In this document: positions 22,687-36,300 of the stretch, one piece after another
How the letters are laid out: each line of letters begins with the position of its first letter
Position numbering within the stretch: the stretch's first letter is position 1
Assembly (NCBI GenBank): GCA_964017195.1
Contig: OZ024887.1
Span: forward strand, 68,164,728 to 68,228,727
Length of the DNA stretch: 64,000 nucleotides
Source of the DNA: Siderastrea radians
Lineage: Eukaryota; Cnidaria; Anthozoa; Scleractinia; Rhizangiidae
Direction: 5' to 3'
Position numbers and translations under genes: made by a program
The notes under the pieces: model-generated
What the model saw: only the letters and a program-made list of their open reading frames with translations
Databases searched by the model: none
What the model was told of the DNA's origin: nothing

Positions 22687-25430
22687 TGTTCTGGTCTGCC
22701 TTTAGACGCATTTTTTCTACAGAAAAATTGACCAAGCCGAAAACATCATATCCGGCGATCTCTCCGGACTTTGGTGGGGGGGGGGGGGGGGGGTGTCATA
22801 GGCGCCTATGGTCCCAAATCAAAGACACCTGGGAACGGACCCATCCTCGCAGTTTCAAACACACGCAGACGAAATTTCTCTCCGGTCCGTACCCAATATT
22901 TTAATGAAAAAAACAGTCGAGTCCATCTCAAGCTTTTTATCCGCCAAAATAATACTTCTGTAAATGGTCATCCCCACATTGGTCCGTTCCGTTCGTCTGG
23001 ACCTAATTTTCCTGTAGCGTAAATGCGCCTTAACTTATGCAGTCGACGATCTTTTTGTGGACCTTTATCTCTGGGCATTGAGTGCCATAGTTACGTGAGC
23101 CCAAATATCCAAACCAGGACGAAACGGCTGGTAATAGTTTTGGCTAAAGAGAGAAGCGATCTGTAGCTTTTCATTCACTACGCTGTTTTTACGCAATGCA
23201 TTTCCAGACGCGAATAAGCCGGTAATTATTTTCTCCCCGTTGGTGAACATGTTGTTTTTCAAACGAAAGAGTTACCATCTGGAACTAAATAGAGGGGTAA
23301 TAAGCTGCAAACCAGTCTTTTTCAAAGCGGAAAAAGATATTCGTCATTTAGGAGGGCTAAGGTGCTGATCTTTATACCACTATTATACGCTAAATGGTGA
23401 TGACCGGTAAAAGGGGGGGGGGGGGGGAGTTTCAATTTGGGCCTTATTATTACGTAATAAGTCATGCCTAAAATCTAATTAGCACAAACGAAATAAAACA
23501 TCGCCTTAACTTTCCTTCAAAACAAATGTATGGCAATAAATTATTATGGGTGTTGGGAATACGGGGTCAGACTAATAGAGACTTGGGTATACTACTGTAA
23601 AATTGAACTAGAGAGATATTTGAGAGAGTAACCTATGATTTGTAAATACCAATGACACACAAAAGTTGTTCACTATTTGTTATTGTTTTTGAAGTTTTAA
23701 TGCTATTGAAACAGCTTATCATTATAAAGACTACACAGTTTTAGAATAATTGAAAATAAAAGCTAGCCTTAGCAAGACTTTAGAACGTCCAAAGTTGCAA
23801 CTAATTGTAAACTTGATACCTTAACTCTTCAGCATCATCTTCTATTGCTGCGGCAATGTAACAATTTCCAAAAATCGTGGGGAACTGAATGCTGGGGAGG
23901 AATGTACTACGACTCTCCTAAAACGACTGTGGAGTGGGGGGGGGGGGGGGGGGAGGGCGAAGGCTAAATATACGCATGATTGGACTTAATGCAAATGAAT
24001 GGCAGGCTTTCAAAAATTTCTCAAACAAGAGAGAGGGAAAGCCTGTTTACTCGATTCTTTAAAGTTAAGGTTACTATTTGAAGTGATAACTTAAGCGATT
24101 TTCCCCTGAAAGATTTAGCCAACTCTAACAATTTTTGTCATTTTCAAGGCCAATTTCAAATTGAACAAAAACTTAAACTAGCAATTTAAAATATTATTAG
24201 TCTTAACTTGCTAATTTATGTTCTTATTAAAATATTGACCTTACAGCATTTTCCACTATTGTCCGTTTTTTTCACTCAATCGTGTTCAAATAAGGGTTAA
24301 TTTACCAATTTTTAGATGATCTTTCAGGTTGCAAGGTCAACAATTTGACAACAATTTATGAACTGACCTTTATGCAACCAGCATCTGGTATTTGACCAAA
24401 GTTAATTCCTTTGACTCCTAACACCACCCCAAAATTGGAAAATTTCTATTTGAGATAAATTGGGAAAAGTAGACCACCACAAGAAAGTACTCCACACAAA
24501 TTTTGGAGCCAAGACTTGAGTATAAGCCCCAGAGCTGCAAGGTAGCTGTCACTCTCAGCAATATGTTAAAAAAAGAGAACCGAGCAACTTTTTTGCAATA
24601 TCAAATAATCGTATGAAGTAAATTAAAGGACCAAAAAATGACCCATTCACAGACGTGCAGTTGGAAATTATACAATGAAAGATTATTGGTCTCTAATTGG
24701 GGTCCATAGAGCATGCATTTTTACAGGTTATAATTTTTGTCATTCTGGTAGACTTTTCAATGTTTTGCAAAATGCTAAGTTCAATGGAAAATAAAAAAGA
24801 AACAATTCATGTAACTTTTGCCTTTAGTGAAATTCAGTTGTTGTTTTTTGATAGGATGGGTTTAGATCTTGGCAACCAAAATGGATCTGGAAAATCTGGA
24901 TTCATTCAGAAAACCACAATATTCCTAAACTGCAAAAATTTGACATTGAAAACTCCAAGAAAATTGCTAATCCCCTTACAGAGCGACACACACAGAAATG
25001 ACCACTTCTAATAATTAATTTGAATATATTTATGTGATTCGACTGCCAACAGAGTACTAGGATAGCTTGCAGAAAACCAACTCAAATGCACACGAAACCT
25101 TGCATTAAGTTTTTGTGAGAATCCCTTGAATTCAGATTGGATATTTAATCTCACAAAAGTAAGCGAATTTAGTAAAAGTGGTCACACTTTTGCACATTGC
25201 ACTGTAGACTGATGCAAGGATTCCATGCTATAAGGTACCACATTCCTAACATTTCTTTACCAATACTTTCCATTTAAGGATATTTTCATCAAATAATGCT
25301 GCTACACAATCCTCCCTCTTCTCTTACTCAGTCTCAATTACTTTATATTACAGATATGCTCCTGGAAGTTTCAACAACTTCCTTGCATTGTAAGTAAATG
25401 TGTGCTTCACACAGGTTGATCCATCAATGT
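22687..25430. other. Convergent spacer between the Kelch gene and tropomyosin
   Basis: Three G-runs of 15-18 nt at 22777, 23413 and 23936, and otherwise AT-rich sequence. No domain-bearing frame or splice-supported exon was seen. The 3' untranslated regions of both flanking genes must lie here but their ends cannot be fixed. Confidence 0.4.
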
Positions 25431-28400
25431 TCAGTGGTGTAGGTCTGCTTTGCAATCTTCCAGTTCCCTTGTAAGGTTTGCTACTCGTTTTTTCCAGGAA
25501 TTTACTTGGGCTGTAAGGAAACACACACAAAAAAAAACACTTGGATTTATAAAAGGGTCACACAAAAGCACCTAACATCAGTATTGGAAATTAAGCCCTG
25601 CGTGCTCGCCCATGCGAGTGTCAGAGGCCCCGCCCGGGCGAGTGCAAATCAACGACCACTCGCCCATTTTGGTAAGTACGATTTTCAGTTCTACATAATT
25701 ATTCAAAGTACACTTTTTTTTACTGTCCATTTTGGAAAGGAAATCTCTAACACAAACTTACCAGTTCTAGTTCAACATTCTTATCGTAGGAGGTGTCCTA
25801 GAAATTTGGCGTTGAAACCCAAGTTTGTTCTTTGTAACTTCCTTCCAGTGATAATTTACGTAACGTAACGTAACGCTACAGTTGTACAAAGTGATACTGC
25901 TGGTTGCTAGCTGAGCCCGTGGTGATCAGTAAGCATTCAGAAGGTGGCGCCCGAGAAGAACAGAGATGTTTACTAATATAGTAAGTCCTAGTAAGGGATC
26001 TCAAGAAGATTCATCAAAACTGTTTAGAAATTGAAAGTGTCTTCGTTGTTTTTGTCAATGGGTTTAAGGTCTTTTAGTAGAATTTTTTATTCAAGCAATA
26101 ACTGTCAGTGTAGCACTTCTCATAGTGCTGTTCGCGAGAGCTGTTGTCTTGAGTGTTTTTCCAAAATGCAGAAATATCTCCCTGGAGTTTCGAAAGTGTC
26201 ACTCTTTTTCAAAGATAAGGAGAATGATGTTGATGTAGATGAGGGAATGATTTCAGACTATGAGTTGGAGGATGAGATGTCAGAGGAAATGGTGCTAAAA
26301 AACTAGGAAAAGAACTGCTGTAAAAGACCTAGAAGCTAAACAAAATAGATTTTTCTTTTGGTGTTGAAATAAATTTCAGTGGTTATAGGGTTCTAAAGGG
26401 TTTAAGAAAAGGTAGGAGAGTATCTTTCGGACGAGTGAAATCTAATCCAGGCGAGTGCGTTCTGAGAGTCACTCGCCCAGATAACCAGTGCTCTCATAAT
26501 TATGTTTCCAACACTGTAACATTTAAAATTAAGTGGCATTTAAGGATTAGCAGGCAGCTTTTGCCTACGAACACTCATTTAGGGGGATGTACATGGGTGT
26601 AAATGTACAGAATGGCCTGCCAACAGTCAAAAAGAGAGCTTCACCTTTATTTTATAAACTAATTTTTATCAAAATGGTACACCAGATAGATTTATATGGA
26701 TACTAGAACAACAACTGTGCCTTCTTCTTGCCCCAAAAAGTAGACAATTCTATGCACTGTTAACTCCAAGAGTTTTCCTTCACGGAACAACAACGAACAA
26801 TGGTCTTCAGCCTGGCTCAAGTTACAGTGCAATTCATGGAACAGAAACCCAGTATAAATAACAGTGGTATAATGAAATTCTTGTTATATAACAAACACAA
26901 TCCAGAATCCCAAACTAAAATTGATCCTCACATGATAAATAAATGTCATCATGTAACTGAAACTGGATGCCAAACAGATCAAAAGAGATGTGTGTAGACT
27001 CTAAATCATGAATTGTGTTTAATCTTTTAAATCTGGGTAAAAATTGCTTGATTAAGCTAAATGCTGAGTGAAGTAACTCTTGGTTTTCACAGTCATGCCA
27101 TAAAATATTAAAATTGAAACCAGTAAGTGAGAGAAGCCAAGAATTTGTAGTGCCACAATAGATTAACAAATGAACAACTTCGCCAAGTCTCAGCTCTGTG
27201 CGCCATTTCATTGTTGAGTTATTTGAAACGTTCGACTGAAATTTATAGAACTCAGTATGGAAATGCCATGTTGGTGTCCCTCGGAGGGGCACAAACATGG
27301 TAACCAGAAATCAATGAAAAATCTGGAATTCACTTCTACTCTAGAGGCAATTATTTTTTTTTCATGAACTACTATACATTCACATTAATTTCCCTCCTAA
27401 TGCTTTAACTGGCCTAACTGTTAAAAATCTCAAGGATAGTCCTTTCTTGCATAAGAGAAAGCTTTGTCACAGACGCTATGCTGGTGTCACGTACGGATAA
27501 AAGCCAGAAATTTAAGATGCTGTGTTTTCAAAACGAAAGATGCTACCAGGCTGGAAACTTTGGAAAAGATGTATTTTTTAGTCACCTTCAACCTGGTGGG
27601 GATATAAAATCAGAAGAGCTCCTGATTTATGATTTTAGAATTTGTTGATGTCACATGAAAACCGGCAATACAACACTGTTTAATTTTAAGGCAAAACAAT
27701 TGTTATATAACAAAGATTTTGGTCCTTTTTTCCAGAAATTGGTTCAAATGCTCATGACAAACACACTTTCCCAGTTCTTTGGCATTTTGGCATTTTGCTG
27801 AATTTTCATAAAACAAGCCATTGGTCAATATGGTTTCTTTTTCATGACAAAACAAAAACTGTCTTTAAAAAAGTGGCTGGTTATGATAATAAGTAAAATA
27901 ACAATAAAATGTATTACTGTATCTTCTTCTATATCATTGCTTTGATAATTACAAGGGCAACAACTAAATGAGTACTTACTTTTCAGTTTGTCTCGTTGGG
28001 CTACCAGCAGCTTAGCTTCTGCTTCATGGGCAATGGTTTCCAATTCCAGATTTCTGATCTGTTGTTCAGTTGTCTCAATCTTGTCTTCAAAATAATCCTC
28101 CCGCTTAGAATATCGCTGGTGCTTTATCTCTAAATTTATGACCCTAACCAAGTCAGAATCTGACTCTTCACTCAACTTGACGATCTTGGACTCAGCTGTG
28201 TTTAATCTTCCCAACAGCTCGCTTAGTTCTGCCTTCATGGTGCTGTGCCTGACTTTGGCATTGCTAAGCTTCTCCTCTTGCTCATCTGCATGGTTTTTTG
28301 CATCTCTACACGTAATCTCAAACATCACTAGTGTATCGCCAACTTCAAATTCTTTGGTTTCTAGAGCTTTCCTCTTCTTCTCACTTAGATCAGCTTCTTG

Positions 28401-28625
28401 TTCTTTGGCTATATGACCTTTCTCTTTATCCTTGACCTCCTCTTGGGTAGTTTCCAGCTCTTCCTTCTTCTCCTTTATCTTCACCTTGAGTGCCTGAGCT
28501 TCTTCTTCTGCCAAGTCTGCCCTTTCCCGTGCAAGCCTAAGGTGGCGTAGTAAGTTCTTATGCCTGTTCTCTGCCCGCTGGATGTCTTCCAGAGTTTCCT
28601 TAGCTTTCCTTTTAAGTGCATCCAT
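25431..28625 (-). CDS. Tropomyosin-like protein
   Basis: Coiled-coil protein that should bind along actin filaments. Two coding exons: 27980-28625 (start at 28625) and 25431-25510, joined through a GTAAGT donor and a TTACAG acceptor, giving 241 residues. The sequence is an uninterrupted heptad pattern rich in Glu, Lys and Ala; stretches such as AEEEAQALKVKIKEKKEEL, KHQRYSKREDYFEDKIE and LELETIAHEAEAKLLVAQRD resemble tropomyosin. The last exon gives TQVNSWKKRVANLTRELEDC and seven more residues. The length is near that of short metazoan tropomyosins (about 245-285), and the divergence is typical of cnidarian members. An in-frame upstream ATG (28703) precedes 26 Cys/Val-rich residues that do not look like tropomyosin, so I start at 28625. 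A generic coiled-coil protein is the alternative. Confidence 0.82.
25579..26516. mobile_element. 0.94-kb non-autonomous DNA transposon in the tropomyosin intron
   Basis: Ends share CAGTRTTGGAAA in inverted orientation, and TAACAT is repeated directly outside both ends (25573-25578 and 26517-26522). Near each end are several short GGCGAGTG / CACTCGCC motifs in both orientations. An interior frame of 91 codons (26031-26306) ends in an acidic tail but has no recognisable domain. Confidence 0.6.
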
Positions 28626-30845
28626 ATTAACAGTGCAAACAAAAACTACTTGGCACCACCAAGCACTAGATTGGCAAACCTGTTTAAGAATAACAGAGAT
28701 CAAGTGTAAGAGATAAGCTACTGCAATTCTTATGTCTATTTCATTCTATGCTTGGTACCAATGGTGACAATTTCAGGAGGTTTGACTATACATCAAGTTC
28801 CGTTACACCACTTTTGTACAGGTTAGTTGAATCAGACATTTCATTAATTTAATTCACTCATGCGGCACTCATGCGCCTCACTCATGTAGCACTTAAATTC
28901 ACTGTTCAAACACTGTAACCAGATCTTGTGCACAATGTACTAATACTCTAAATAACCAATCCTGGTGGCTAATAAGTAGTGTGTTTGATGCACATTTAGC
29001 ACAACACTTGATTCATTGAATCACAGAGTCTCCAGCATAACTTAAGAAATGCTCACTTGACTGGACTACATGTATAAAGAGATGAAATGCAAATAAAGCC
29101 ATTCACTTTCTTCAAGTTAGTACTGCGAAATCCCACGTAGCCATGTGGAAGGGCTCAACTTATCAATAACAAATCCTGAGATGACTTTAGTAATACCATT
29201 TTGATAAGGAAACACAATACCTCATTTGCATTTTCTTTTAACACACTGAGACCTAATCTTGTCTGAGACCTTGTCAGGTGGTCGCCATATTTCATTTGAA
29301 TTTCAAATGACTTCACATAACAATGCACAAAAAATTATTCTAGAGAAAATAACCTTAAAAAACATGATGATGACGATTATGATGATTGTTGTTGTTTATG
29401 CAAGAAGTTAAGTTTTCCTGTATCCTGGAAAGTGGAATCAGGTCAAGAAACATTGCATTTTGCAATTTAACCCTTTTTCCACTAATGGCTGGTTTTCTGG
29501 CCAAAACCAAAACAGGCCGTCCCACCAATGGCTGGTTTTCAGGCCAAACTGAGCACCCTATTAGAACCTACATTTCTCTTGGCTCTACTTTCCTTATGTG
29601 GAAAACTAATTTTGCAGGTGAAAGCACATGTTTGAAAGTCAAAATCAGTCCTTGCAACTTGCCCCATGAATTCAAACTGGTTGGAATTTGTGGTGGTGGG
29701 ACAAGTTGCAGCGACTTGTTCCACAGTTTGAAGGGACAAATCGTGGGGAATTGTCTTTTCAAACTGTGTTTGTTCCGTTGTATGTACTGCTCACGTGACT
29801 AGTCACTGCGACCAAAACAAAAATCAACCAATCAAAAACCAAATTAGGACTGTCCATAGGACTAACCCCTTTGTGCGTGCCATGTGTGCAACTTGTCCTC
29901 TCACTTGTGCTGACATTTACAAGTATTTGTTTTGAGTATTTTTGTTGTGATCAACTGGACATTTACCAAAAACCTAGAACACTGAACAGGCCAGAGCAAG
30001 CAAAATATTAAAGATTAGTCTAGATCTGGGATAGGGTTAGGATGAAATTATATTCTAAAGAGCGTTTTGCAATCTTTGGGGTCCCTAGTTTTAGTAAATG
30101 CCGATCAACTGAGCTTCACATTAGCCAGGAATTAAAAACATGTCTAATGGTAAATATGAGTGCATTCAGACCATTTCATGACAAGCAACCATGATCATAA
30201 ATTAAGTCCATTCAGTTCTAGGTAATACAATGTTAAATCATTTGCAGGGCAGGAGAACTATCATAGTGGTATTATCTGTTCGTTATAGAACTTGGTCCAT
30301 ATTTAGATTACAAAAGAAATAAGCTTACAATTCATGAAACTACATGAAGCAAATTTCAGAGTCTTCATTCGTTTCGTACAAACACATACACCCAACGAAT
30401 TGACCACCAAACCCTACCTGTACCACATTTAAATTATCCACAGGTCTCCATACACCATAAAACAATACAATCAAAGAACTAAAGAACTACACATACACGT
30501 TACTATCGCGTTCGTTCTGTCTCGAACTTCGATCAACACCTCACGATCAGAGCATTGAAGCAATAATATGAACTCATAACTTTCCTGCACACATCTTATT
30601 TCTAATTCAACTTTTTTGTACTGGTAAAAAGGCAGAAATCAGGATAAAAATTCCGACAGTTTAGAAGGTTTTACTTTTCAGACAAACATCCATTCACATA
30701 AACAATATGGCGTTGCACGCAATAAAAGAAAGAGAAGCTCAGCATTGAATTAGCATCTAACATCGAAAATAAAAGATCACTTTTGCAGTTTGGCACCGAA
30801 ATGACATCCAATACAGAAGCTAATAAAATAAGATGTTTAACTCAC
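28626..30845. other. Tropomyosin upstream intron or spacer
   Basis: No coding exon seen. If the non-coding exon at 30846 is real, this is its intron plus the untranslated start of the coding exon. It contains the repeat at 29.4-29.9 kb. Confidence 0.35.
29477..29550 (+). repeat. Short tandem duplication
   Basis: CCACTAATGGCTGGTTTTCT and CCACCAATGGCTGGTTTTCA recur about 45 bp apart, each followed by GGCCAAA. The surrounding 29.4-29.9 kb (ACAAGTTGCAGCGACTTGTT and similar) looks like a dispersed repeat. Confidence 0.55.
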
Positions 30846-31010
30846 CTGAAATGAAGGAAAAGTGGCGAATTCCGAGGATATACAACCACACCACACCTTC
30901 CAATGTGAGGGCGTGCATGCAATTAAATTGCGCAATATGATACGTCGTGTATGCTCACACAAAGAGTAACAATACCAAGGACCGCGCGAGGCACCCGTTT
31001 ACCTCTCGGC
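30846..31010 (-). promoter_or_regulatory. Possible non-coding first exon and promoter of the tropomyosin gene
   Basis: On the minus strand a strong donor CAG|GTGAGT falls at 30846/30845, upstream of the tropomyosin coding exon and with no open frame of its own. That is the usual arrangement of a 5' untranslated exon. The transcription start is unknown. Confidence 0.3.
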
Positions 31011-31016
31011 TATTGA

Positions 31017-31169
31017 CCTGGCCCCAGTTGTTCAAAAGGTGGATAGCGCTATCCACCGGATAAATCTCTATCCAGTGGATAACCCAATTGGTTTCCCTAA
31101 TGCTTATCCACTGGATAGCGATTTATCCAGTGGATAGCACTATCCACCTTTTGAACAACTGGGGCCAGG
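31017..31169. mobile_element. 153-bp palindromic MITE
   Basis: Nearly the whole element is an inverted repeat. The ends read CCTGGCCCCAGTTGTTCAAA in opposite orientations, followed by repeated ATCCACTGGATA-type units. No target duplication is clear. This is a very common family in coral genomes, from memory. Confidence 0.8.
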
Positions 31170-31217
31170 GGTCCATTCAATTGCATTGCGCATCCTTTCT
31201 GCGCATCAATTTTTGCG

Positions 31218-31250
31218 TGATTAGCGCGCGCACGAGCGCGCGCGCGTTCG
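31218..31250. repeat. Alternating CG/GC tract
   Basis: TTAGCGCGCGCACGAGCGCG continues as alternating purine-pyrimidine into GTTCG. It is a potential Z-DNA tract in an otherwise AT-rich region, about 0.25 kb upstream of the presumed tropomyosin promoter. Confidence 0.5.
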
Positions 31251-33355
31251 AAACTTGGTAGGTTTTCTATGAAAACTGAGCTGTTGAGAGAAATGAGATG
31301 TCGTTTTCTCCAAAACGAACTCGGTGACCCCTCTTTTTTATTCCATTTATTTGAAGAAAACACGACTCTGCATGATATATCCAAATTTTAAGAATTTTTC
31401 ATTACTCAATTTTCAAATATTCTGTTTAATTCATTATTACAATCTGACTTTTAGGCATTTCACTGGAAGCGTGCATGTGCTCAATTTGCTTATTACTTCA
31501 TTACTTTTAATTTTTAGGCAACTTTAAGGCCTTTTACTGTAACATTGTTTTACTATCACAAGAATAATGCTTAAATTTTATTGCTAGTGATAACTTTCTT
31601 AAAGTAGTGGGCGTCTCTGGTACAAGGAAAGGCTTTTTAACATTGCTGTCGACAGCTAGCAAGGTACCTATATATTACAGCCCTGTAGCGTGAAATCAGA
31701 CACGGTGACCCCCTCTTTTTATTTTATTTTTTCGATGTACTAGGTGTAATTAATAACTGTGCCAAGTTTCAACAAATTCTCATTACAACTTCTTTTTCGA
31801 TGGAATCACCTTAACTCTGTCTTGGATGCATTGTATGCATTTTGAGGAAAAATTTGCTAGGCTTCTTCTTAATTTATATGTGTTGCATTGTTGCATCCCA
31901 CTTTCAGCACTTTTTTCTTCGTCTCCTTTCCGATGTTTCCGATCCCTCAACAGCCTGGGAGGTCTGGGCACTAACCCGTCAATTTGTCATCCTCGCGCGC
32001 TTTTTGCCGCGGCTGCCAAAAACGGAGATCGGATGCATTTTGTGTTTTATTTTTTGTCCATTTTTGAGTCGATTTTTATGTTTCACACCAGAGAAATTTT
32101 TTTTCTGTATCCTCTCTCTATGACTACTTTCGCGGTTTCCCACTAAACCAGAAGTGTCACAGGAAGGCAATACAAGGCTTCTCTTTCGCCAACTAATTAA
32201 TATTCGCTGAGGTGAGTTTCATTTTAGCACGCTATGCGAAGGCTGCCAAGTACTGAAAGACAATTTCGCTGCTTCTGGCTTTCAACAGAAAAGGTGGCCT
32301 CTTTCTTTCTTTTTTCTCCTACTAAACTTGGCAATTTTTCGAAGAAACGACACCTTTGAAAACGGGTAAGCACCGTTCGTCTCGTATTTGAGATTTTACA
32401 TGTAATGCATATGAGCCTTTGGTTTTCTTTGATAGGTCGGTTAGTTTTCTCAAAACGACAGGCAAATGACTTCGGGAAAATGGTAAGGAGGGTTGTCAGT
32501 TATTGCTTAATTAACTTCTCCGTAAAAACTAAAATCTTAAATTAAGATGTTTTCTCGTCTTAGAGACTGGTGCCTAGATAAGATGCGCATTTGTATTAAA
32601 TTAAGATTCGTCGTCTTACTTTAAGATGATAAATCGTCTTAGAACAAGATGTCAACCTCTTAATTTTAGTTGCCTGACATCTTAAACACGAGGTGCCTAG
32701 ATAAGATGCGTTTTCATCTTAATTTAATATTTCAACTCGTCTTATTTTTCCGGAGACCGTTACATTTCAAAAATTGATTGCGCGTATTCATTTTTCGCGT
32801 CACGGCTTGCCCGCTTAGTAAAATGAGAGTGAACAAATAACCAGATAACCACAAAACATATTTTAACCAAAAACGCTTTATTACACCACTAAATTAAAAT
32901 AATTCAGCTCAAACAAAAATAGAAAAATAGAACAAGAAGCTCGTTACCGTATCTTTGCTATTTTTGCGGCTTTTCGCCAGTCTTCTTTGCATGCACTCAC
33001 GCTGAGCTTTTCTGTGGCGAAGCAAGGAAAAAGTGTCAACTATGGTTGAATACGTCTTCCTGAAGTTTTTTCTTTTGATAGTACAGATCCGTTGCTTGTG
33101 TATATTTTTGCCAGTTGCCATTACGTCGTCTTCTCAGTAAACTTTTCTTTATGCATGCAGTCGCTTTGAACAAACTGTCTTTGAACTTCACAGACATTCT
33201 TTCAGTTTTAGGGACCCAAGTCTTCAGCATTGAATAATGTATGAATTCACCAACACCAGTTGAAAAATATGTCACCATCACAACAATCTACGGGCATAAA
33301 AATGTCAAATTGAACCGAAGAAGTCATATGGAATTCATGCCGTCTTGGTCTGTTC

Positions 33356-36300
33356 CAGGGGGGGCTGGCAGCTACCTTTGATCTTGCCGCTTTTGGCCTC
33401 TACATGATTGCCCCAGTAAAGAAATCTGTCAATCATTCGCAAACTCTAACGAGCATGCGCGAAGTGCAACGAAGTCTCGCGCGAACTACTCGAGAATATG
33501 TTTTTTTGTTCGTGGTGACTCGATTGTGGAAAAGGAATTCGTTTTTTGTTATTGTTTATTTGCTGTTAGTATTTTTGGCGACAGTACAGCGTCTGGGTAC
33601 CACATTTCTCTAAATTCTGGATCTGTGTACACTCGATCCTGTTGTGTACTATGTCAAGAACATGAGCGTGATGGTTGTGTTATCGAAAACATAAACGTTC
33701 GCGGTGTCAACAGCCACTTGACCTGGGAAATGGCATTAAAGTTGCAGCTTTCGACCTTCCATTTCGATCCATTTCTGTTTCTGAGACCATCAAAATCGAT
33801 GGAATGAAGGACCAGCTTTATTTTAGGTTAGTAGAGCAGTCAATATTGAATATGCAAGTGACAAGTTTCGGCCTGAGATTTTCCCAGTTGAGTGTTGAAC
33901 AAACTACGCTCAAATTATAACTATATTCTATCAGATGATTGTGGATTTCGTCATCTCAGGAAGATTTATGAGAATCTTTTTACTGTGGAAACTGTGGAAT
34001 CTTCCAGCCAACAAAGCGAAAAGAGGAGATTTCGATTGCGAGTCTTCTTAAGTCTGTTTCACAATGAAGACACAAAATCGAATGCGAAGGCTTAGAATGT
34101 CTTAAAAATGGGCTTGAACTTTCACATGCACTTGTCTCAAGTTTTTTGCGTCTTATTTACAGCTGTAAGCGTAATTACGTGTAAAACACCACGTTTATTT
34201 TATGGAATTCTTCTTTTTTTGGCTTGAGTGTTTTTTGGCGGCAGTTGTTTCTGCAAATATATTGGTTGGTTGCAGTTACAAGAAAAATAAGAACATTTGA
34301 GATGATCGAATTTTGCAACTGGAAAGGATAGCTTATAAAGGACAACCAACAAAAGAAGAATGCTTAACCTTACAAACAGAGCTGTCTGAGGTTTGCTTGT
34401 TTTGATAAGAGAACTTAAAGAATTGGCAAAGTAAATACACCTAGGTTTAGGAAAACTCCCTAGTTCCATACATTGTACTGACGTGCTAAGTTTAATTCAA
34501 TGGAAAATGCAATGAACTATCACATTTCCAAGCATTTTCCCACATTACGCATGCAACTGTCCAATTAGAAGGTTTATAAACATTTGCTAGGGTAATCTGA
34601 AAAGATTGAAGGATTTGCAATTATATGATTTTTTGTCTTTTACCTGTAGCCTGTACAAGAAGCTTAATGCAAAGGAAAGACATTCAGGCCCATTTTTCTT
34701 AAGTGTCAGTGAAAAATTTGTAGTTTGAGTTCAGTAACACCAGGTGAACTATGCAATAATGGAGTATTAGGCAATGCAAAAGTTTCAAACTGTCCCGTTC
34801 TGTTAAAAGAGCAATTGACTTCTGCTCACACCCTTTCAGACATTTGTACTTCTGATGAGGAAACAGTTCCAATTGCCAAGGAGAATGCAGTTTTTTTGAA
34901 GATGGATACATATGAAATAAATCAGGTTTGAACTGCCTGATGTAACAAATGTGGCCATAAAGGGCTTGCAGTTTTTAAATGTTTTCAACTTGAGCAGTTG
35001 AAAAGGCAAATTTGATCCTGGTCGAGACTGAATTTTTTTCAAGTTTGCTTTTTCAACTGCTCAAGTTGAATGCATTTAACTGTGAGGATCATTATTTCAG
35101 AACTGTTACCGATAAGGTAGGGGAAAACAGGTCAAAACAGTGTTGTATTGCTGGGTGTCAAAACGAGGCTGGCATGCATTCAGTAACTGTTTATAAAGGA
35201 GATGTGAAATAACCCCAGAATGGCTGATCAACCATGGTTGCTCTAAGTGTGCAACAGTCCTTTTGAAGTGTTTTCAGAAAATTAAGGATTAAGATAGCTG
35301 TCCATATAATTATATGTCATCAGTCAAAGTCCCTGTACAACCAAAACCTTTGACCAAAACATATTTATCAACATGCATCTTGGATAACCAACGCCTGCCA
35401 GATCCAAAGTGATGGTGTGTTTGCCAGAGTATCTTTACTTTACAGACTGTCGGAACCTTTGCAAACTCCACCCCCAAATGATTGTTTTGTTTGCAAAAGC
35501 TGTTCAACATCAATTGCACTGTCAAGAAAAATTCAAGTCCCTTCAGAATTCAAATGCCAATTTTCCACAAACCCATTCATGGTGAAATATATGAAGCCAA
35601 GGTCACCAAGTAAATATGTGAAATGACTGGCTGAAGCATTGCTGTCAGTTGAGCAACCTGGCCCCTTTAAGTTTCAGTTCTCAACCCAGAGGTGTGATAG
35701 ACAAAATCTGAATGAAAAATTGTTTCACCTTTTTCTCCAAAATAATGAGCTTTATTATCAGGTATACCTACACACTGTAGGCAATATCTGCGACTCACGT
35801 GGCGAAGTCAAAGAGCAAAGTGTTGTAAACATCACCTCTCAGCTTTTCACCATTTAAGGATTCTAGATAGCTGTACATGAAAAAATCTGTTGTGGACTGT
35901 AAGGTAGTATAACATAACTTGGGCAAAACAGAAAATAATTTGGATCAACAAAACCTCCACAATTAATTGTTGACTCCTCCTGGGTAGTTCCTATAAAGAA
36001 AGAAAAATCTACAGTGTATGTAAATGAAACAAGGACAAAGTCTCGAGCGACAATTCTTAGTGAAAGAGGAGAGCGAATCTGGCCGCCGTGAAATGTGTCA
36101 GAAAATGCTTCAAAACTCGTAAAATCAGTACCAGAAAAAGCAGAAAGGGCAACCAAATCAGATAGAAACAAAGGTAAAAAAAGGCGATCGAAACCTTCCC
36201 TTGAATGTTTAAACTTGGAATAACGGAAATAACGCTGAACCAACACAAACGCGCGTACACCAAATAACGGCTAATTCGGCTACTTCTCCTTCCTCGCCAC

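Noticed and set aside
28138..28416. 92-codon plus-strand frame
   Set aside because: Antisense shadow of the tropomyosin coiled coil; its Ser/Leu richness mirrors Glu/Lys codons.
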